NCBI GenBank assembly: GCA_965206775.1
Contig: CBDBKU010000003.1
Location: forward strand, 1,798,001-1,862,000
Length of the DNA stretch: 64,000 nt
Reading direction: 5' to 3'
Origin: VXMF01 sp965206775
Lineage (GTDB): Bacteria > Acidobacteriota > Terriglobia > Bryobacterales > UBA6623
The position numbers and the translations under genes were made by a program. Below are positions 48,588 to 56,057 of the stretch, piece after piece (the first letter of the stretch is position 1; each line of letters begins with the position of its first letter). The notes under the pieces are model-generated. The model did not search any database, was not told the origin of the DNA, and was given only the letters and a program-made list of their open reading frames with translations.

Positions 48588-49232
48588 TTACTTGGTCTCG
48601 AAAACTGCAAAAACTGGATAGTGGTCCGACGGGTATTGCCCGTTGAGATTGAAGTCGACTGTAGCGACTTCATTCACCTTCCAATCACCGCGATAGAGAA
48701 TCCAGTCGATGCGCCGACCCTGCTCTCGGCCTACCCATCCCGAGGATGTAGTCTGCGGACCTGAACGCTTCTGTGACACGTCCCAGGCGTCACTCAATTC
48801 CGTGAGGAAAAGCCGGTGCACGTCGCTGTCAGCTGCCGAGTTGAAGTCTCCGAGGACGATCAGTTTCGCAAATGCTGGCACGCGGCGACGGAAATCCTCA
48901 ACGATGACCTTCGCGGAATTGAGGCGCGCCACAGCGTCCTGCCGACGATGGGCAAAGTGCGTGTTGTAAAAGTAGAATTCCTCGCCGACCGCGTCTCGAA
49001 ATCGGGCCCAAGTGACCATGCGGGGTAAGGAAACGTCCCAAGCCATGCTGCCGGGCTCGCTGGGCGTTTCCGACAACCAGAAATTGCCCGATTCCACTAC
49101 GAACAGCTTTGTCCGCTTGTAGAAGACACCCATGTGCTCGTTTTCGTGGTTGCCGCGGCGGCTGATACCGAACCACTCGTACTCAGGGAGTTTCTCGGCA
49201 ATGTAGCGACCCTGGAGCTTCCGTGATGAATG

Positions 49233-49532
49233 TCAAGCGTTTTTCCCGGTAATGGTCGGAATGACGGATGATTTCTGCGCATGTCCGACCAGGTTGCGGC
49301 GGCGTGCCTGCTCTGCGGCAAGGTCGAGGTCGCGCGCCAGCTGATCGAGGGCGGCCTGCTGCCGCTCGAGCTCGGCCAGCTCGGCACGCGCGTGGCGGAT
49401 CGCGGTGCGCAGGAGTTCGGCGCGGGCCGCCAGCCGCCGTCGCGGGACGGGCGAGCGGGGATCGAGGGCGGGGCCGGAGCGGGCGCGGAGGTTCTGGAGG
49501 CGCTTGGCGCAACGGCGGCAGTAGACGGGCAT
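49233..49532 (-). CDS. Small passenger frame of the IS110 element, coiled-coil protein with partial zinc knuckle
   Basis: A 99-residue frame downstream of the recombinase. It begins MPVYCRRCAKRLQNLRARSG and continues as a long coiled coil (RAELLRTAIRHARAELAELE, then QAALDQLARDLDLAAEQARR). Just upstream, in a different frame, a piece starting at the ATG near 49647 contains DYGYRCLACRAG. Joining the two frames would make a CxxC...CxxC zinc ribbon followed by the coiled coil, so the gene may be frameshifted in a GC-rich run near 49535-49560, or may use programmed frameshifting. IS110 elements normally carry no second gene. Function unknown. Confidence 0.45.
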   Translation of the reverse strand: MPVYCRRCAKRLQNLRARSGPALDPRSPVPRRRLAARAELLRTAIRHARAELAELERQQAALDQLARDLDLAAEQARRRNLVGHAQKSSVIPTITGKNA

Positions 49533-49675
49533 CGGGCCCCGGCGGCCGACCGGCACGGCAGGCCAGGCAGCGGTAGCCGTAGTCGGCGGAAGTTTCTCCC
49601 CCGGCCGGCGGCAGCGGGGCGGTTCGATCGAGATGTCCGTGAAGCATGGAAATGCTAACTCCCGCTCAACTTGGC

Positions 49676-50650
49676 TCAGCCTGGCGAGTTGGCGGCGGGC
49701 GCCTCGGGCGACCACAGCCGGTCGTCGCGGAGCAGGGCGCCGAGCAGGGCGAGCAGCTTGCGCATGACGGCGACGAGCGCGACCTTGTGCGGCTTGCCCT
49801 TGCCCGCCAGCCGCTCGTAGAAGGCTTGCAGGTCCGGATTGCAGCGGATCGCGGTGAGGGCGGCCATGTACAGCAGGTTGCGGGGATGCTGGCGGCCGCC
49901 GCGGATGCTGCGGCGGCCGTGGTGGACGCCGGAATCGGAGTCGTAGGGCGCGAGGCCGGCGAGCGCCGCGGCCTCGCCGGGACGGGCGGATCCGAGCTCG
50001 GGGAGGTCGGCGCACAGGCTGGGGGCATTGAGCGGGCCGCAGCCCGGGACGGAGCGGAGGATCTCGCAGCGTCGGCGCAGGGCGGGGTCGGTCTGGATGC
50101 AGGCCTGCAAGGCGGTCTCGGCCTCCTGGATCTTGCCGGCAAAGGCTTTCAGCAGGGGAGCGAGCAGCTGGGCGGCCTCGCCGCCGAGCTCGGCGGCGTG
50201 CTTGCGCAAGGCGTCACGCTGCCCGACGAGCTTGCGCCGGAGAGCGAGCCAGTCGGCCAGGACCTGCAGGCTGGCGGGCTTGGGCGGCGAGCCGGCGAGC
50301 CCGTCGAGGCGGGCGTAGCGGGCGAGCATGGCGGCGTCGATGCGGTCGTTCTTGGCGCGCTGGCCGAGCGAGCGGGCGAAGTTGCGAGCGCGCAGGGGGT
50401 CGGCCAGGATGACCGTCACGCCATCGTCGTGGAGGCACTGGTGGAGCTGGCGGTGGTAGCGCCCGGTGGGTTCCAGTGCGAGGCGCCGGACGCCGAGCTT
50501 GCGGAGCCAGTTGCGCAGGGCGCGGCGCCCGGGCTTGGTGTTGTCGAAGCGACGGGAGAGCTCGGCGGGATCGGCGAAGACATCGAGCCAGCGCTTGCCG
50601 ACATCGATGCCGGCGACGGGCTCGGGAGCGGGAGGGGCGAGAGGGGTCAT
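49676..50650 (-). CDS. IS110-family DEDD recombinase/transposase
   Basis: A 324-residue transposase of the IS110 family, which cuts and joins DNA with a RuvC-like DEDD centre and a serine. The N-terminal domain has GIDVGKRWLDVFAD (first Asp), RRLALEPTGRYHR (Glu) and GQRAKNDRIDAAMLARYAR (Asp pair). The C-terminal Transposase_20 domain has LRSVPGCGPLNAPSLCADLPELG and LAPYDSDSGVHHGRRSIRGGRQ, containing the serine region, and ends with the NPDLQAFYERL...GKPHKVALVAVMRKLL block. It appears full length. Its start lies only ~45 bases after the bridge RNA candidate. Confidence 0.95.
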   Translation of the reverse strand: MTPLAPPAPEPVAGIDVGKRWLDVFADPAELSRRFDNTKPGRRALRNWLRKLGVRRLALEPTGRYHRQLHQCLHDDGVTVILADPLRARNFARSLGQRAKNDRIDAAMLARYARLDGLAGSPPKPASLQVLADWLALRRKLVGQRDALRKHAAELGGEAAQLLAPLLKAFAGKIQEAETALQACIQTDPALRRRCEILRSVPGCGPLNAPSLCADLPELGSARPGEAAALAGLAPYDSDSGVHHGRRSIRGGRQHPRNLLYMAALTAIRCNPDLQAFYERLAGKGKPHKVALVAVMRKLLALLGALLRDDRLWSPEAPAANSPG

Positions 50651-50694
50651 GCGTTTGCTTGGTATCCTTTCCAGTGGCCAGCGGGATTCCTGCG

Positions 50695-50860
50695 AACCTC
50701 ACCTTTTCGATGCGGGCCTGAGCCCGATCTTCCGTTCAGGTCTCTCAGGAATGGCTGCGGCGGGCGATCCAGCTCCAGGACGGTGCCAGGCACCCAGGTC
50801 AGAAAACGATCCGACCCGCCGCCCGCCGCCGGGCCTGGCCAGGACCGGCGGCGGACTCCC
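50695..50860 (-). ncRNA. Candidate bridge RNA of the IS110-family element
   Basis: In the left-end noncoding region, transcribed like the recombinase, three hairpin units follow one another (positions on the + strand). First a GC-rich stem at about 50824-50853. Second, a loop around hairpin GGTGCC-T-GGCACC (50782-50794): TGACCT on its 5' side (50796-50801) equals the target left of and including the CT core, and CCTGGAG on its 3' side (50773-50779) is the complement of the target right of the core. Third, a loop around GGGC...GCCC (50714-50725): CGGAAG (50729-50734) equals the element's right end, and AAAAGG (50702-50707) is complementary to the start of its left end. That is the target-loop/donor-loop layout of IS621 bridge RNA. 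Exact ends are not determined. Confidence 0.72.
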
Positions 50861-50986
50861 CGCCATGAGGCGAGGAGATCCTTGCAGAACCAGTCGCCAA
50901 GGGTGGCGACCAGCTCAAACCCTACACTTGCACAAGAACAGAAGCAGGCCGGCAGGAACGGACCCGAATTGTCCGGGGAGCCGGTC

Positions 50987-51047
50987 GGGGGCCAGGGAGG
51001 CCTTGCTGCGGTCGCTCCGCTCCCTGCGCAAGGCCTCCCTGGCCCCC
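50987..51047. repeat. 19-bp perfect inverted repeat in the IS110 left end
   Basis: GGGGGCCAGGGAGGCCTTG at 50987-51005 pairs perfectly with its complement at 51029-51047, across a 23-base spacer. The stem is far stronger than the hairpins of the bridge RNA candidate and lies ~50 bases inside the element's left end. It might be a terminator insulating the element from transcription entering from the host gene, or a recombinase-binding structure; no T run follows on either strand. Confidence 0.85.
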
Positions 51048-51386
51048 GCTCTCCAACCACCCTGCCACGCTCCGGCTTCACTCTCCCCAACATAAAAGGT
51101 CAAACAGCTCTTGAGTTCCGACGACGTCGGGCTCGTGTTCGCGGATAGCGTCCACGAGGATATCCTTACGGTTCTCCCAGACATTGGCACCATCCTCTGG
51201 GCTTGGGTAGCGGACGTTGAAAGTCATTACCCGAAGGGGCTCCGCTTGTGCGAGCATGGCGGTGCCTAGTGCCGACAAGAGGAACATTTGAGCAAACATG
51301 TCTCGAGTTTGACACGGCTGGAGTTAGGACTTGGTACCGCTATTTCTTCGTCTCCGCGCGAGAGCCGGGTTAGGGAGCGCGTACGG

Positions 51387-53171
51387 TCAGTCTCCGACGA
51401 GACGCACGAGCGCGACCCAGTCCTGTGCGGGGTCACCTGGGGCCGGCCCGAGGCGAACGATTCCCGGGCCGGACACGGCGACTCCTTCGGCCAAGGGTCC
51501 CCCTTCGGCTGGGTTGAACCAAGAGACTTCGAACTCACCCTCGTGGCCTTCCAGATCTAGGCTCGCGCTCCCGCCGGACGGGATATAGACGGCGTAGGTG
51601 TCACCGAACTGGGCGAGCACGTAGGCGCCGCTGTCCGGCGTCAGACGATCGGCCGGGGTCATCTCTTGGAACGGCAGGTGCTCGCGGAAGAACTCGAGCG
51701 CATGGCGAGTCATCGACCAGATCTGAGAGCGAGAGCGGAAGTCTTCGAGGTCGAGATCATTGTTCGAATACATGTATCCGAAGTACCATTCGATCCCCCA
51801 ACTCCCTGCCATGAGAGTCGCCCAGAGATGGTCACGACGCTCATCTTGTCGGGACTCGTCCTCCGAGTCGGGCGCGACGCCGTCGCGGCCCGTGCGCTGC
51901 TCGTCGAAGGAGACGAGCCAAGGTCGGCCTGCCTCGCGCGACCTTCGCATCCACTCGATGAGCGCGGTGTGGACGACCGGGTCTTCTCGGATCTGCATGG
52001 ACGCGCCTTCGAAATCCTCGAACCCAAGCAAGGGTGCGTAGTGTCTTTCGTGGTGCTCGACAGTCGCGTGAGTATGCATGACGACGGGGTGGTCGTATGG
52101 ATCGAGCCGATGCAGGGCGGACGCATGGGCCTTACGCTGGTCGGTGGAGTTGGTGTTTTCTTCGCCGAGGTTCCAAATCAGAGCGGGATGGTGGGCGAAA
52201 CGGGCGACGAGCTCTCGGTAGTAGAGTTCGCGATGAGGACCCAGGTCGCCCTCATCGAGCAGGTGGTCGTTCTCAGTCTCGGCTGTGACGACATGCAGCA
52301 GGATTCCCAGCCGATCGGCGTGCGAGAAGACAATCTCCCACTGCTCGAGCTTGCTCACATCGAAACGATCGAAAGTCGTGCGATCGATCCAAGGCCAAGT
52401 GTCGTCGCCATCTCCGCCGACGTTTTGCGGCAGGAAGTAGATAGAATTCACTCCCTCAGAGGCCAGGTAGTTGAGCGCCCCAATTAACCCTTTGCCCTTG
52501 CCGTCTTGCCACGACGGATCGCCCTCACGCCAGTCCTGATAGTGCGGCTCGTAGCGGTGTAGGAAGGCTTCTCGGCGTCCCGACTGGGCGTCATGGTCCC
52601 GAGTCGCGTCAAAGTCCACGTAGGCCAGCAGGTTCTCGGGGCTGTCGGCGCCGCCTTTGAGAAAATGCGTGCCGTCTCCGGCGAACTTCGGGTAGCGCTC
52701 GCCGACGTATTCGAGGCGTCCGCGGGAGCGAAAGTCAGGAGGTTGCTTGTCGGAATCCTCGACCATGAACTCCCCCGACGCTCCGTCAAAGGCCGCCGGC
52801 TCGCCGGCGGCCGGATCATCAGCCAATGCGACCCCGGGACCCGCTCGAAATGAGGCGCGATAGAGCCACTTGCCTTCGGCGTTGGGCGAGAACCGTACGA
52901 GCCACGTCGAACCCGAGTCGGCCGACGTCTCCGCGGAGCGACCATCGGCGGCGAAAAACCCCGGTACGACCGACTCGCCGCCGGGCCCGGCGAACGTCAC
53001 GTCCAATCGATAGTCCGTGAAGGGATTCGGCTCAGCTTTTTCGGACGCTTCGGGTCCGTCGAATGCAAGCGTGATCGTGTGCCAGGTCTCAAACTCGCCC
53101 AACACATTCGCTTGCGGGCCGACGCAGCCCGTAAGGACGAGTACGAGAGCGGATAGAAGCCACGCGCGCAT
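51387..53171 (-). CDS. Secreted DUF5060 / glycoside-hydrolase-like lipoprotein
   Basis: A 594-residue surface protein. A lipoprotein signal ends at VLVLTGCVG (lipidated Cys at about residue 16). The N-terminal DUF5060 immunoglobulin-like domain covers about residues 22-120 (FETWHTITLAFDGPEA; PGFFAADG; WLVRFSPNAEGKWLYRASF). A TIM-barrel resembling DUF4038/cellulase-like hydrolases follows (YPKFAGDGTHFLKGGADSPENLLAY; LIWNLGEENTN, with a candidate catalytic Glu; PWLVSFDEQ). A C-terminal putative collagen-binding beta-domain ends the protein (TYAVYIPSGGSASLDLEG; WFNPAEGG). It probably cleaves an extracellular polysaccharide; the substrate cannot be read off. Confidence 0.85.
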   Translation of the reverse strand: MRAWLLSALVLVLTGCVGPQANVLGEFETWHTITLAFDGPEASEKAEPNPFTDYRLDVTFAGPGGESVVPGFFAADGRSAETSADSGSTWLVRFSPNAEGKWLYRASFRAGPGVALADDPAAGEPAAFDGASGEFMVEDSDKQPPDFRSRGRLEYVGERYPKFAGDGTHFLKGGADSPENLLAYVDFDATRDHDAQSGRREAFLHRYEPHYQDWREGDPSWQDGKGKGLIGALNYLASEGVNSIYFLPQNVGGDGDDTWPWIDRTTFDRFDVSKLEQWEIVFSHADRLGILLHVVTAETENDHLLDEGDLGPHRELYYRELVARFAHHPALIWNLGEENTNSTDQRKAHASALHRLDPYDHPVVMHTHATVEHHERHYAPLLGFEDFEGASMQIREDPVVHTALIEWMRRSREAGRPWLVSFDEQRTGRDGVAPDSEDESRQDERRDHLWATLMAGSWGIEWYFGYMYSNNDLDLEDFRSRSQIWSMTRHALEFFREHLPFQEMTPADRLTPDSGAYVLAQFGDTYAVYIPSGGSASLDLEGHEGEFEVSWFNPAEGGPLAEGVAVSGPGIVRLGPAPGDPAQDWVALVRLVGD

Positions 53172-53362
53172 CGACCGATTCTAGCCTGCAAAAGGACCGG
53201 GTCTCCCGGAGAGCGTCGTGATTGGCCTCAACGAGAACGATTTCGGCCCACAGCACGCCGTGCCGCAATTGGCCTGCCCTCGTCCAAGTAGGAACTCCCG
53301 ATCCGTTCCGTCTATAGCGCCGCGTGAGCCCTTCGGAAGTCGAGGCGCTGGCCTTGCGGGAT

Positions 53363-53405
53363 GGAGGCGAGGGTGAATCGAACCCACGAACAAAGGCTTT
53401 GCAGG
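53363..53405 (-). tRNA. Displaced 3' half of a tRNA-Cys (GCA) gene, probable attachment site
   Basis: On the minus strand these 43 bases match the 3' half of a tRNA-Cys: anticodon loop CTGCAAA (53398-53404), then GCCTTTG, the T arm GTGGGTTCGATTCAC, acceptor strand ending TCGCC, discriminator T and an encoded CCA (53363-53365). There is no 5' half: the bases before the anticodon loop do not form a D arm or an acceptor partner, and the T stem has mismatches. Such a 3' fragment is what is left when an integrative element uses a tRNA gene as attB. By its orientation the element would lie on the high-coordinate side, that is, from 53406 onwards. Confidence 0.6.
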
Positions 53406-53966
53406 TCATCTAGTTAATCGCTGTAACTTGTTGTGATTGAAGGTAGTGCTATTCCTTCGGATTGTGGAACCCAGCTTGGGACCCACCTCAGCGACTTGGA
53501 ATCCTAGCTGCGATCGGTGGTAGGAGCCACCTCCGTCGGAAAGTTTGGATCGCACGAAATCAGCAGCATTGAAGCCAGCGCTGCAAAAGGCTCGATTCAT
53601 TTGGGGATCATTACACTCGATTCACGCGAAAGTGACAATCGAACTACTGGCGCTATTCCTCGAGCGGGCCGTGAAGCCTACCTAGGGCAACATCTGGCGG
53701 AATACGAGGAACCGGCTGAAGCGCATGCAACGAATGCGATGGTTGAGCGGCGAGAGGACTGTCCGGCGTGCGACAGAACCGACGCGGGAATCTCGCAAGT
53801 AGTCGGAAAGCATGGAAAGTCACAATCTTTTCTCGACCCTGTAATGCAACTGGCGCCACCAATGCCTAGATAGGTGGCGAGCTTCGAGTAATCCTCCGTA
53901 AGTCCCTCGGACGTTTCGGCTTAACGTATCTCTCGTGATTGAGAGCTGTCAAGCCGCGGAAAAAGC
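53406..53966. other. Island-side region without a supported gene
   Basis: About 560 bases between the tRNA-Cys fragment and the inverted repeat at 53967, AT-richer than the chromosome to its left. Short open frames on both strands (for example 53517-53873) show no codon bias, start signal or known motif. It may hold decayed mobile DNA. No integrase is recognisable. Confidence 0.4.
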
Positions 53967-53988
53967 CCTAGCCCGAGTTTACCGAGTT
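53967..53988 (+). repeat. Left copy of a 22-bp perfect inverted repeat flanking the IS1634 element
   Basis: The 22 bases here (starting CCTAGCCCGAG, ending TACCGAGTT) are the exact reverse complement of 56026-56047. The trinucleotide AGC lies just outside both copies. Without the IS1634 element the two arms would bound a ~330-bp segment. Confidence 0.9.
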
Positions 53989-54110
53989 CGCAATAGCGGA
54001 GCATCTACCCAGCACATCGGCGTCCTCAGTCTACTTCGCGTAACTCACTGACATAGAGGGGGTTGTCCTCCGAGCGTCCGCTTGGAGTGTCCGTGAAGTC
54101 GCCGCGGATT

Positions 54111-54125
54111 TTGTATGACCTAACA
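54111..54125 (+). repeat. Second copy of the IS1634 terminal sequence
   Basis: TTGTATGACCTAACA here matches the element's right terminal repeat (55958-55972, inverted) in all 15 positions. The inner left copy at 54225 (TTGTATGACTTAACA) differs at one. This outer copy could be the true left end, or the remnant of an earlier insertion. Confidence 0.8.
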
Positions 54126-54224
54126 TATTCGACGCACTGTCCGGATCCATGCGATCACTGAAATCGTTGATATTATTGAGGTTATATTCTGCATTCCCTG
54201 GACTTCCTGCCTCGATCAAAGCTA

Positions 54225-55972
54225 TTGTATGACTTAACAATATGGCCAGCCTCTTCAAGAAGATCATCCGCGGGAACGCCTACTACTACGCCCGCGTCTC
54301 CCAGCGCGTCGACGGCAAGCCCAAGATCGTCTCCCAGACCTACCTGGGCCGCGCCGACCGCATCATCGAGAAACTCCAGGCTCCCGACTCCGGCGCCCAA
54401 CCCCGGGAGGCCGTCGTGCGGGAGTTCGGCGCCTGCGCCGCCCTGCTCGCCCTCGCCCGCCGCCTCCGGCTTGCCGAGCACATCGACCGCCACGTCCCCA
54501 AGCGCGGCTCCGGCCCCTCCGTCGGCACCTATCTGCTCGCGGCGGTCCTCAACCGCTGCCTCGCCCCCGGCTCCAAGGCCGCCCTCGCCCCCTGGTTCGA
54601 CTCCACCGTCCTGCAGCGACTGCTCCCGGTCCGCTCCTCCCAACTTTCCAGCCAGCGCTTCTGGGACCACATGGACCGCGTCTCCTCCGACTCGATCCAG
54701 GCCGTCGAACGCGACCTCGTCGCCGCCATGACCCGCGAGTTCGGCGTCGACTTGCGCCAGGTGCTGTTCGACGCCACCAACTTCTTCACCTACATCGACT
54801 CCTTCAACCAGCGCTCCTCGCTGGCCCAGCGCGGCCACAGCAAGGAGGGCCGCAAGTCGCTGCGCATCGTGGGCGTCGCGCTGCTCGTCTCGGCCGACTT
54901 CCGCCTGCCCTTGCTGCATCGCACCTATCCCGGCAACCGCCCCGACCCGCCCATGTTCGAAAGCCTCGCCGCCGACCTCGCCCGGCGCTGCCGCGAGATC
55001 GCCGGTGCCGCCGAGAGCGTCACGCTGGTCTTCGACAAGGGCAACAACTCCCGGGAGAACCTCGAGCAGGTCGAGCGCGGCCCGTTCCATTTCATCGGAT
55101 CGCTCGTGCCCACCCAGCATCCCGACCTGCTGGCCGTCCCCGCCGAGCAACTGCGCTCGCTGGAGGCCGACGGGCTGGCCGGTGTCAGCGCCTGGCGCAC
55201 CCAGCGCGAGGTCTTCGGAACCGAGCGCACGGTGCTGGTGACCTGGAACCAGGCGCTGTTCGACGCCCAGTGCCGCACCCTGCTGCGCGAGACCGCCCAG
55301 CGCAAGCAGCGCCTGCGGGGCCTGCAGCGGCAGCTGCGCCGCCGGCGCGACGGCAAGCTGCGCGGCGGTCGCAAGCCCAGTGTCGCCTCCACCCGCAAGA
55401 AGGTCGACCGCTGGCTGCAGGCGCGCCACATGCGGGACCTGTTCGCGGTCGAGGTCGGCGAGGCGGACGGCCTGCCGACGGTGCGCTACCGCTTCCGGCG
55501 CAAGGCCTGGGAGGAGTTGCAGAGCACACTGCTGGGCAAGACCCTGCTGTTCACCGACAACGCCGGCTGGAGCGACGCGGAACTGGTGCGCGGCTACCGC
55601 GCGCAGCACCATGTCGAGAGCGCCTTCCGGCAGCTGAAGGATACCGACTGCATCGCGATCCGCCCGCAGTACCACTGGACGGACCAGAAGATCGAGGTGC
55701 ATGTGTTCTGCTGCGTGCTGGCGCTGACGCTGTGCGCCCTGCTGCAGCGGGAATTGAGCCGCCACGGCGTGCAGCGCTCGATCCCGGCGCTGCTCGACGA
55801 ACTCGGCGGGATCCGGGAAGTCGACGTGCTATATCCGGCCCGGCAGGAGGGCGGCGAGCCTGTACTCAAGACAACGCTCTCCAAGATGACCGCCGAGCAG
55901 CAGAAACTCCACGCAATCCTAGGCCTCAAGGAATACGAAATCTGATCCACGGCCCACTGTTAGGTCATACAA
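54225..55972 (+). mobile_element. IS1634-family insertion sequence
   Basis: A transposase gene bracketed by near-perfect 15-bp inverted repeats, TTGTATGACTTAACA at 54225-54239 and TGTTAGGTCATACAA at 55958-55972 (14 of 15 positions pair). The start codon lies two bases inside the left repeat. If the outer copy at 54111 is the real end, the element is 1862 bp with perfect ends. I find no obvious target duplication for either choice. The frame is intact, so the element may be active. It sits within a 22-bp inverted repeat of another unit. Confidence 0.85.
54242..55945 (+). CDS. IS1634-family (IS4-like DDE) transposase
   Basis: A 567-residue transposase. The N-terminus MASLFKKIIRGNAYYYARVSQRVDGKPKIVSQTYLGRAD is the IS1634 pattern. 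The DDE core begins at VLFDATNFFTYIDSFN (first Asp, about residue 180), continues with VTLVFDKGNNSRENL (second Asp, about residue 263), has a long basic insertion (about residues 345-390), and ends with TLLFTDNAGWSDAELVRGYRAQHHVESAFRQLKD, carrying the Y-(2)-R-(3)-E-(6)-K-like signature with the catalytic Glu. The C-terminal helices are complete. The gene is very GC-rich compared with the flanking island DNA. Confidence 0.93.
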   Translation: MASLFKKIIRGNAYYYARVSQRVDGKPKIVSQTYLGRADRIIEKLQAPDSGAQPREAVVREFGACAALLALARRLRLAEHIDRHVPKRGSGPSVGTYLLAAVLNRCLAPGSKAALAPWFDSTVLQRLLPVRSSQLSSQRFWDHMDRVSSDSIQAVERDLVAAMTREFGVDLRQVLFDATNFFTYIDSFNQRSSLAQRGHSKEGRKSLRIVGVALLVSADFRLPLLHRTYPGNRPDPPMFESLAADLARRCREIAGAAESVTLVFDKGNNSRENLEQVERGPFHFIGSLVPTQHPDLLAVPAEQLRSLEADGLAGVSAWRTQREVFGTERTVLVTWNQALFDAQCRTLLRETAQRKQRLRGLQRQLRRRRDGKLRGGRKPSVASTRKKVDRWLQARHMRDLFAVEVGEADGLPTVRYRFRRKAWEELQSTLLGKTLLFTDNAGWSDAELVRGYRAQHHVESAFRQLKDTDCIAIRPQYHWTDQKIEVHVFCCVLALTLCALLQRELSRHGVQRSIPALLDELGGIREVDVLYPARQEGGEPVLKTTLSKMTAEQQKLHAILGLKEYEI

Positions 55973-56025
55973 CGGGCTGCCTCTATCTTCTTGGAATCAA
56001 TGTCCTTGCCGGAATCCTACGGCCC

Positions 56026-56047
56026 AACTCGGTAAACTCGGGCTAGG
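56026..56047 (-). repeat. Right copy of the 22-bp inverted repeat flanking the IS1634 element
   Basis: Exact reverse complement of 53967-53988. It ends 10 bases before the start codon of the DUF305 gene, so it may also lie in that gene's promoter or leader region. Confidence 0.9.
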
Positions 56048-56057
56048 AGCGAATTCC

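Larger units (their letters stand above)
49218..51098 (-). mobile_element. IS110-family element inserted at a CT core
   Basis: A ~1881-bp element on the minus strand, with boundaries fixed by the interrupted gene. On the minus strand the upstream junction reads GTTTGAC-CT-TTTATG and the downstream junction CACGGAAG-CT-CCAGGGT, so only the dinucleotide CT is shared. There are no terminal inverted repeats and no longer target duplication. That is the IS110 pattern, and CT is the core used by IS621. Order on the minus strand: left end, a long hairpin (50987-51047), a candidate bridge RNA (about 50695-50860), the DEDD recombinase, then ~440 bases with a small passenger frame. Confidence 0.92.
48588..51299 (-). 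pseudogene. Endonuclease/exonuclease/phosphatase family gene split by an IS110-family element
   Basis: An exported member of the EEP superfamily, broken in two. Codons 1-67 lie at 51099-51299 (signal MFLLSALGTAMLAQAEP, then VMTFNVRYPS and VVGTQE with the metal-binding Glu). Codons 68-276 lie at 48588-49217 and carry the remaining active-site blocks: FWLSETP, FYNTHFAHR, LGDFNSAADSD, RIDWILYRG and SDHYPVFA. Deleting 49218-51098 joins Asp67 (codon at 51099-51101) to Leu68 (codon at 49215-49217) exactly in frame and gives 276 residues, normal for the family. The coding parts look undamaged, so the loss is recent. Substrate unknown (DNA, RNA, sphingolipid or phosphate ester). Confidence 0.93.

Noticed and set aside
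49646..51148. A 500-codon + strand frame across the IS110 element
   Set aside because: It is antisense to the IS110 recombinase, glycine-rich and low in complexity, and crosses the element's end into the host gene.
54182..55765. A 527-codon minus-strand frame opposite the IS1634 transposase
   Set aside because: A shadow frame produced by high GC content; the + strand frame has all the transposase motifs.
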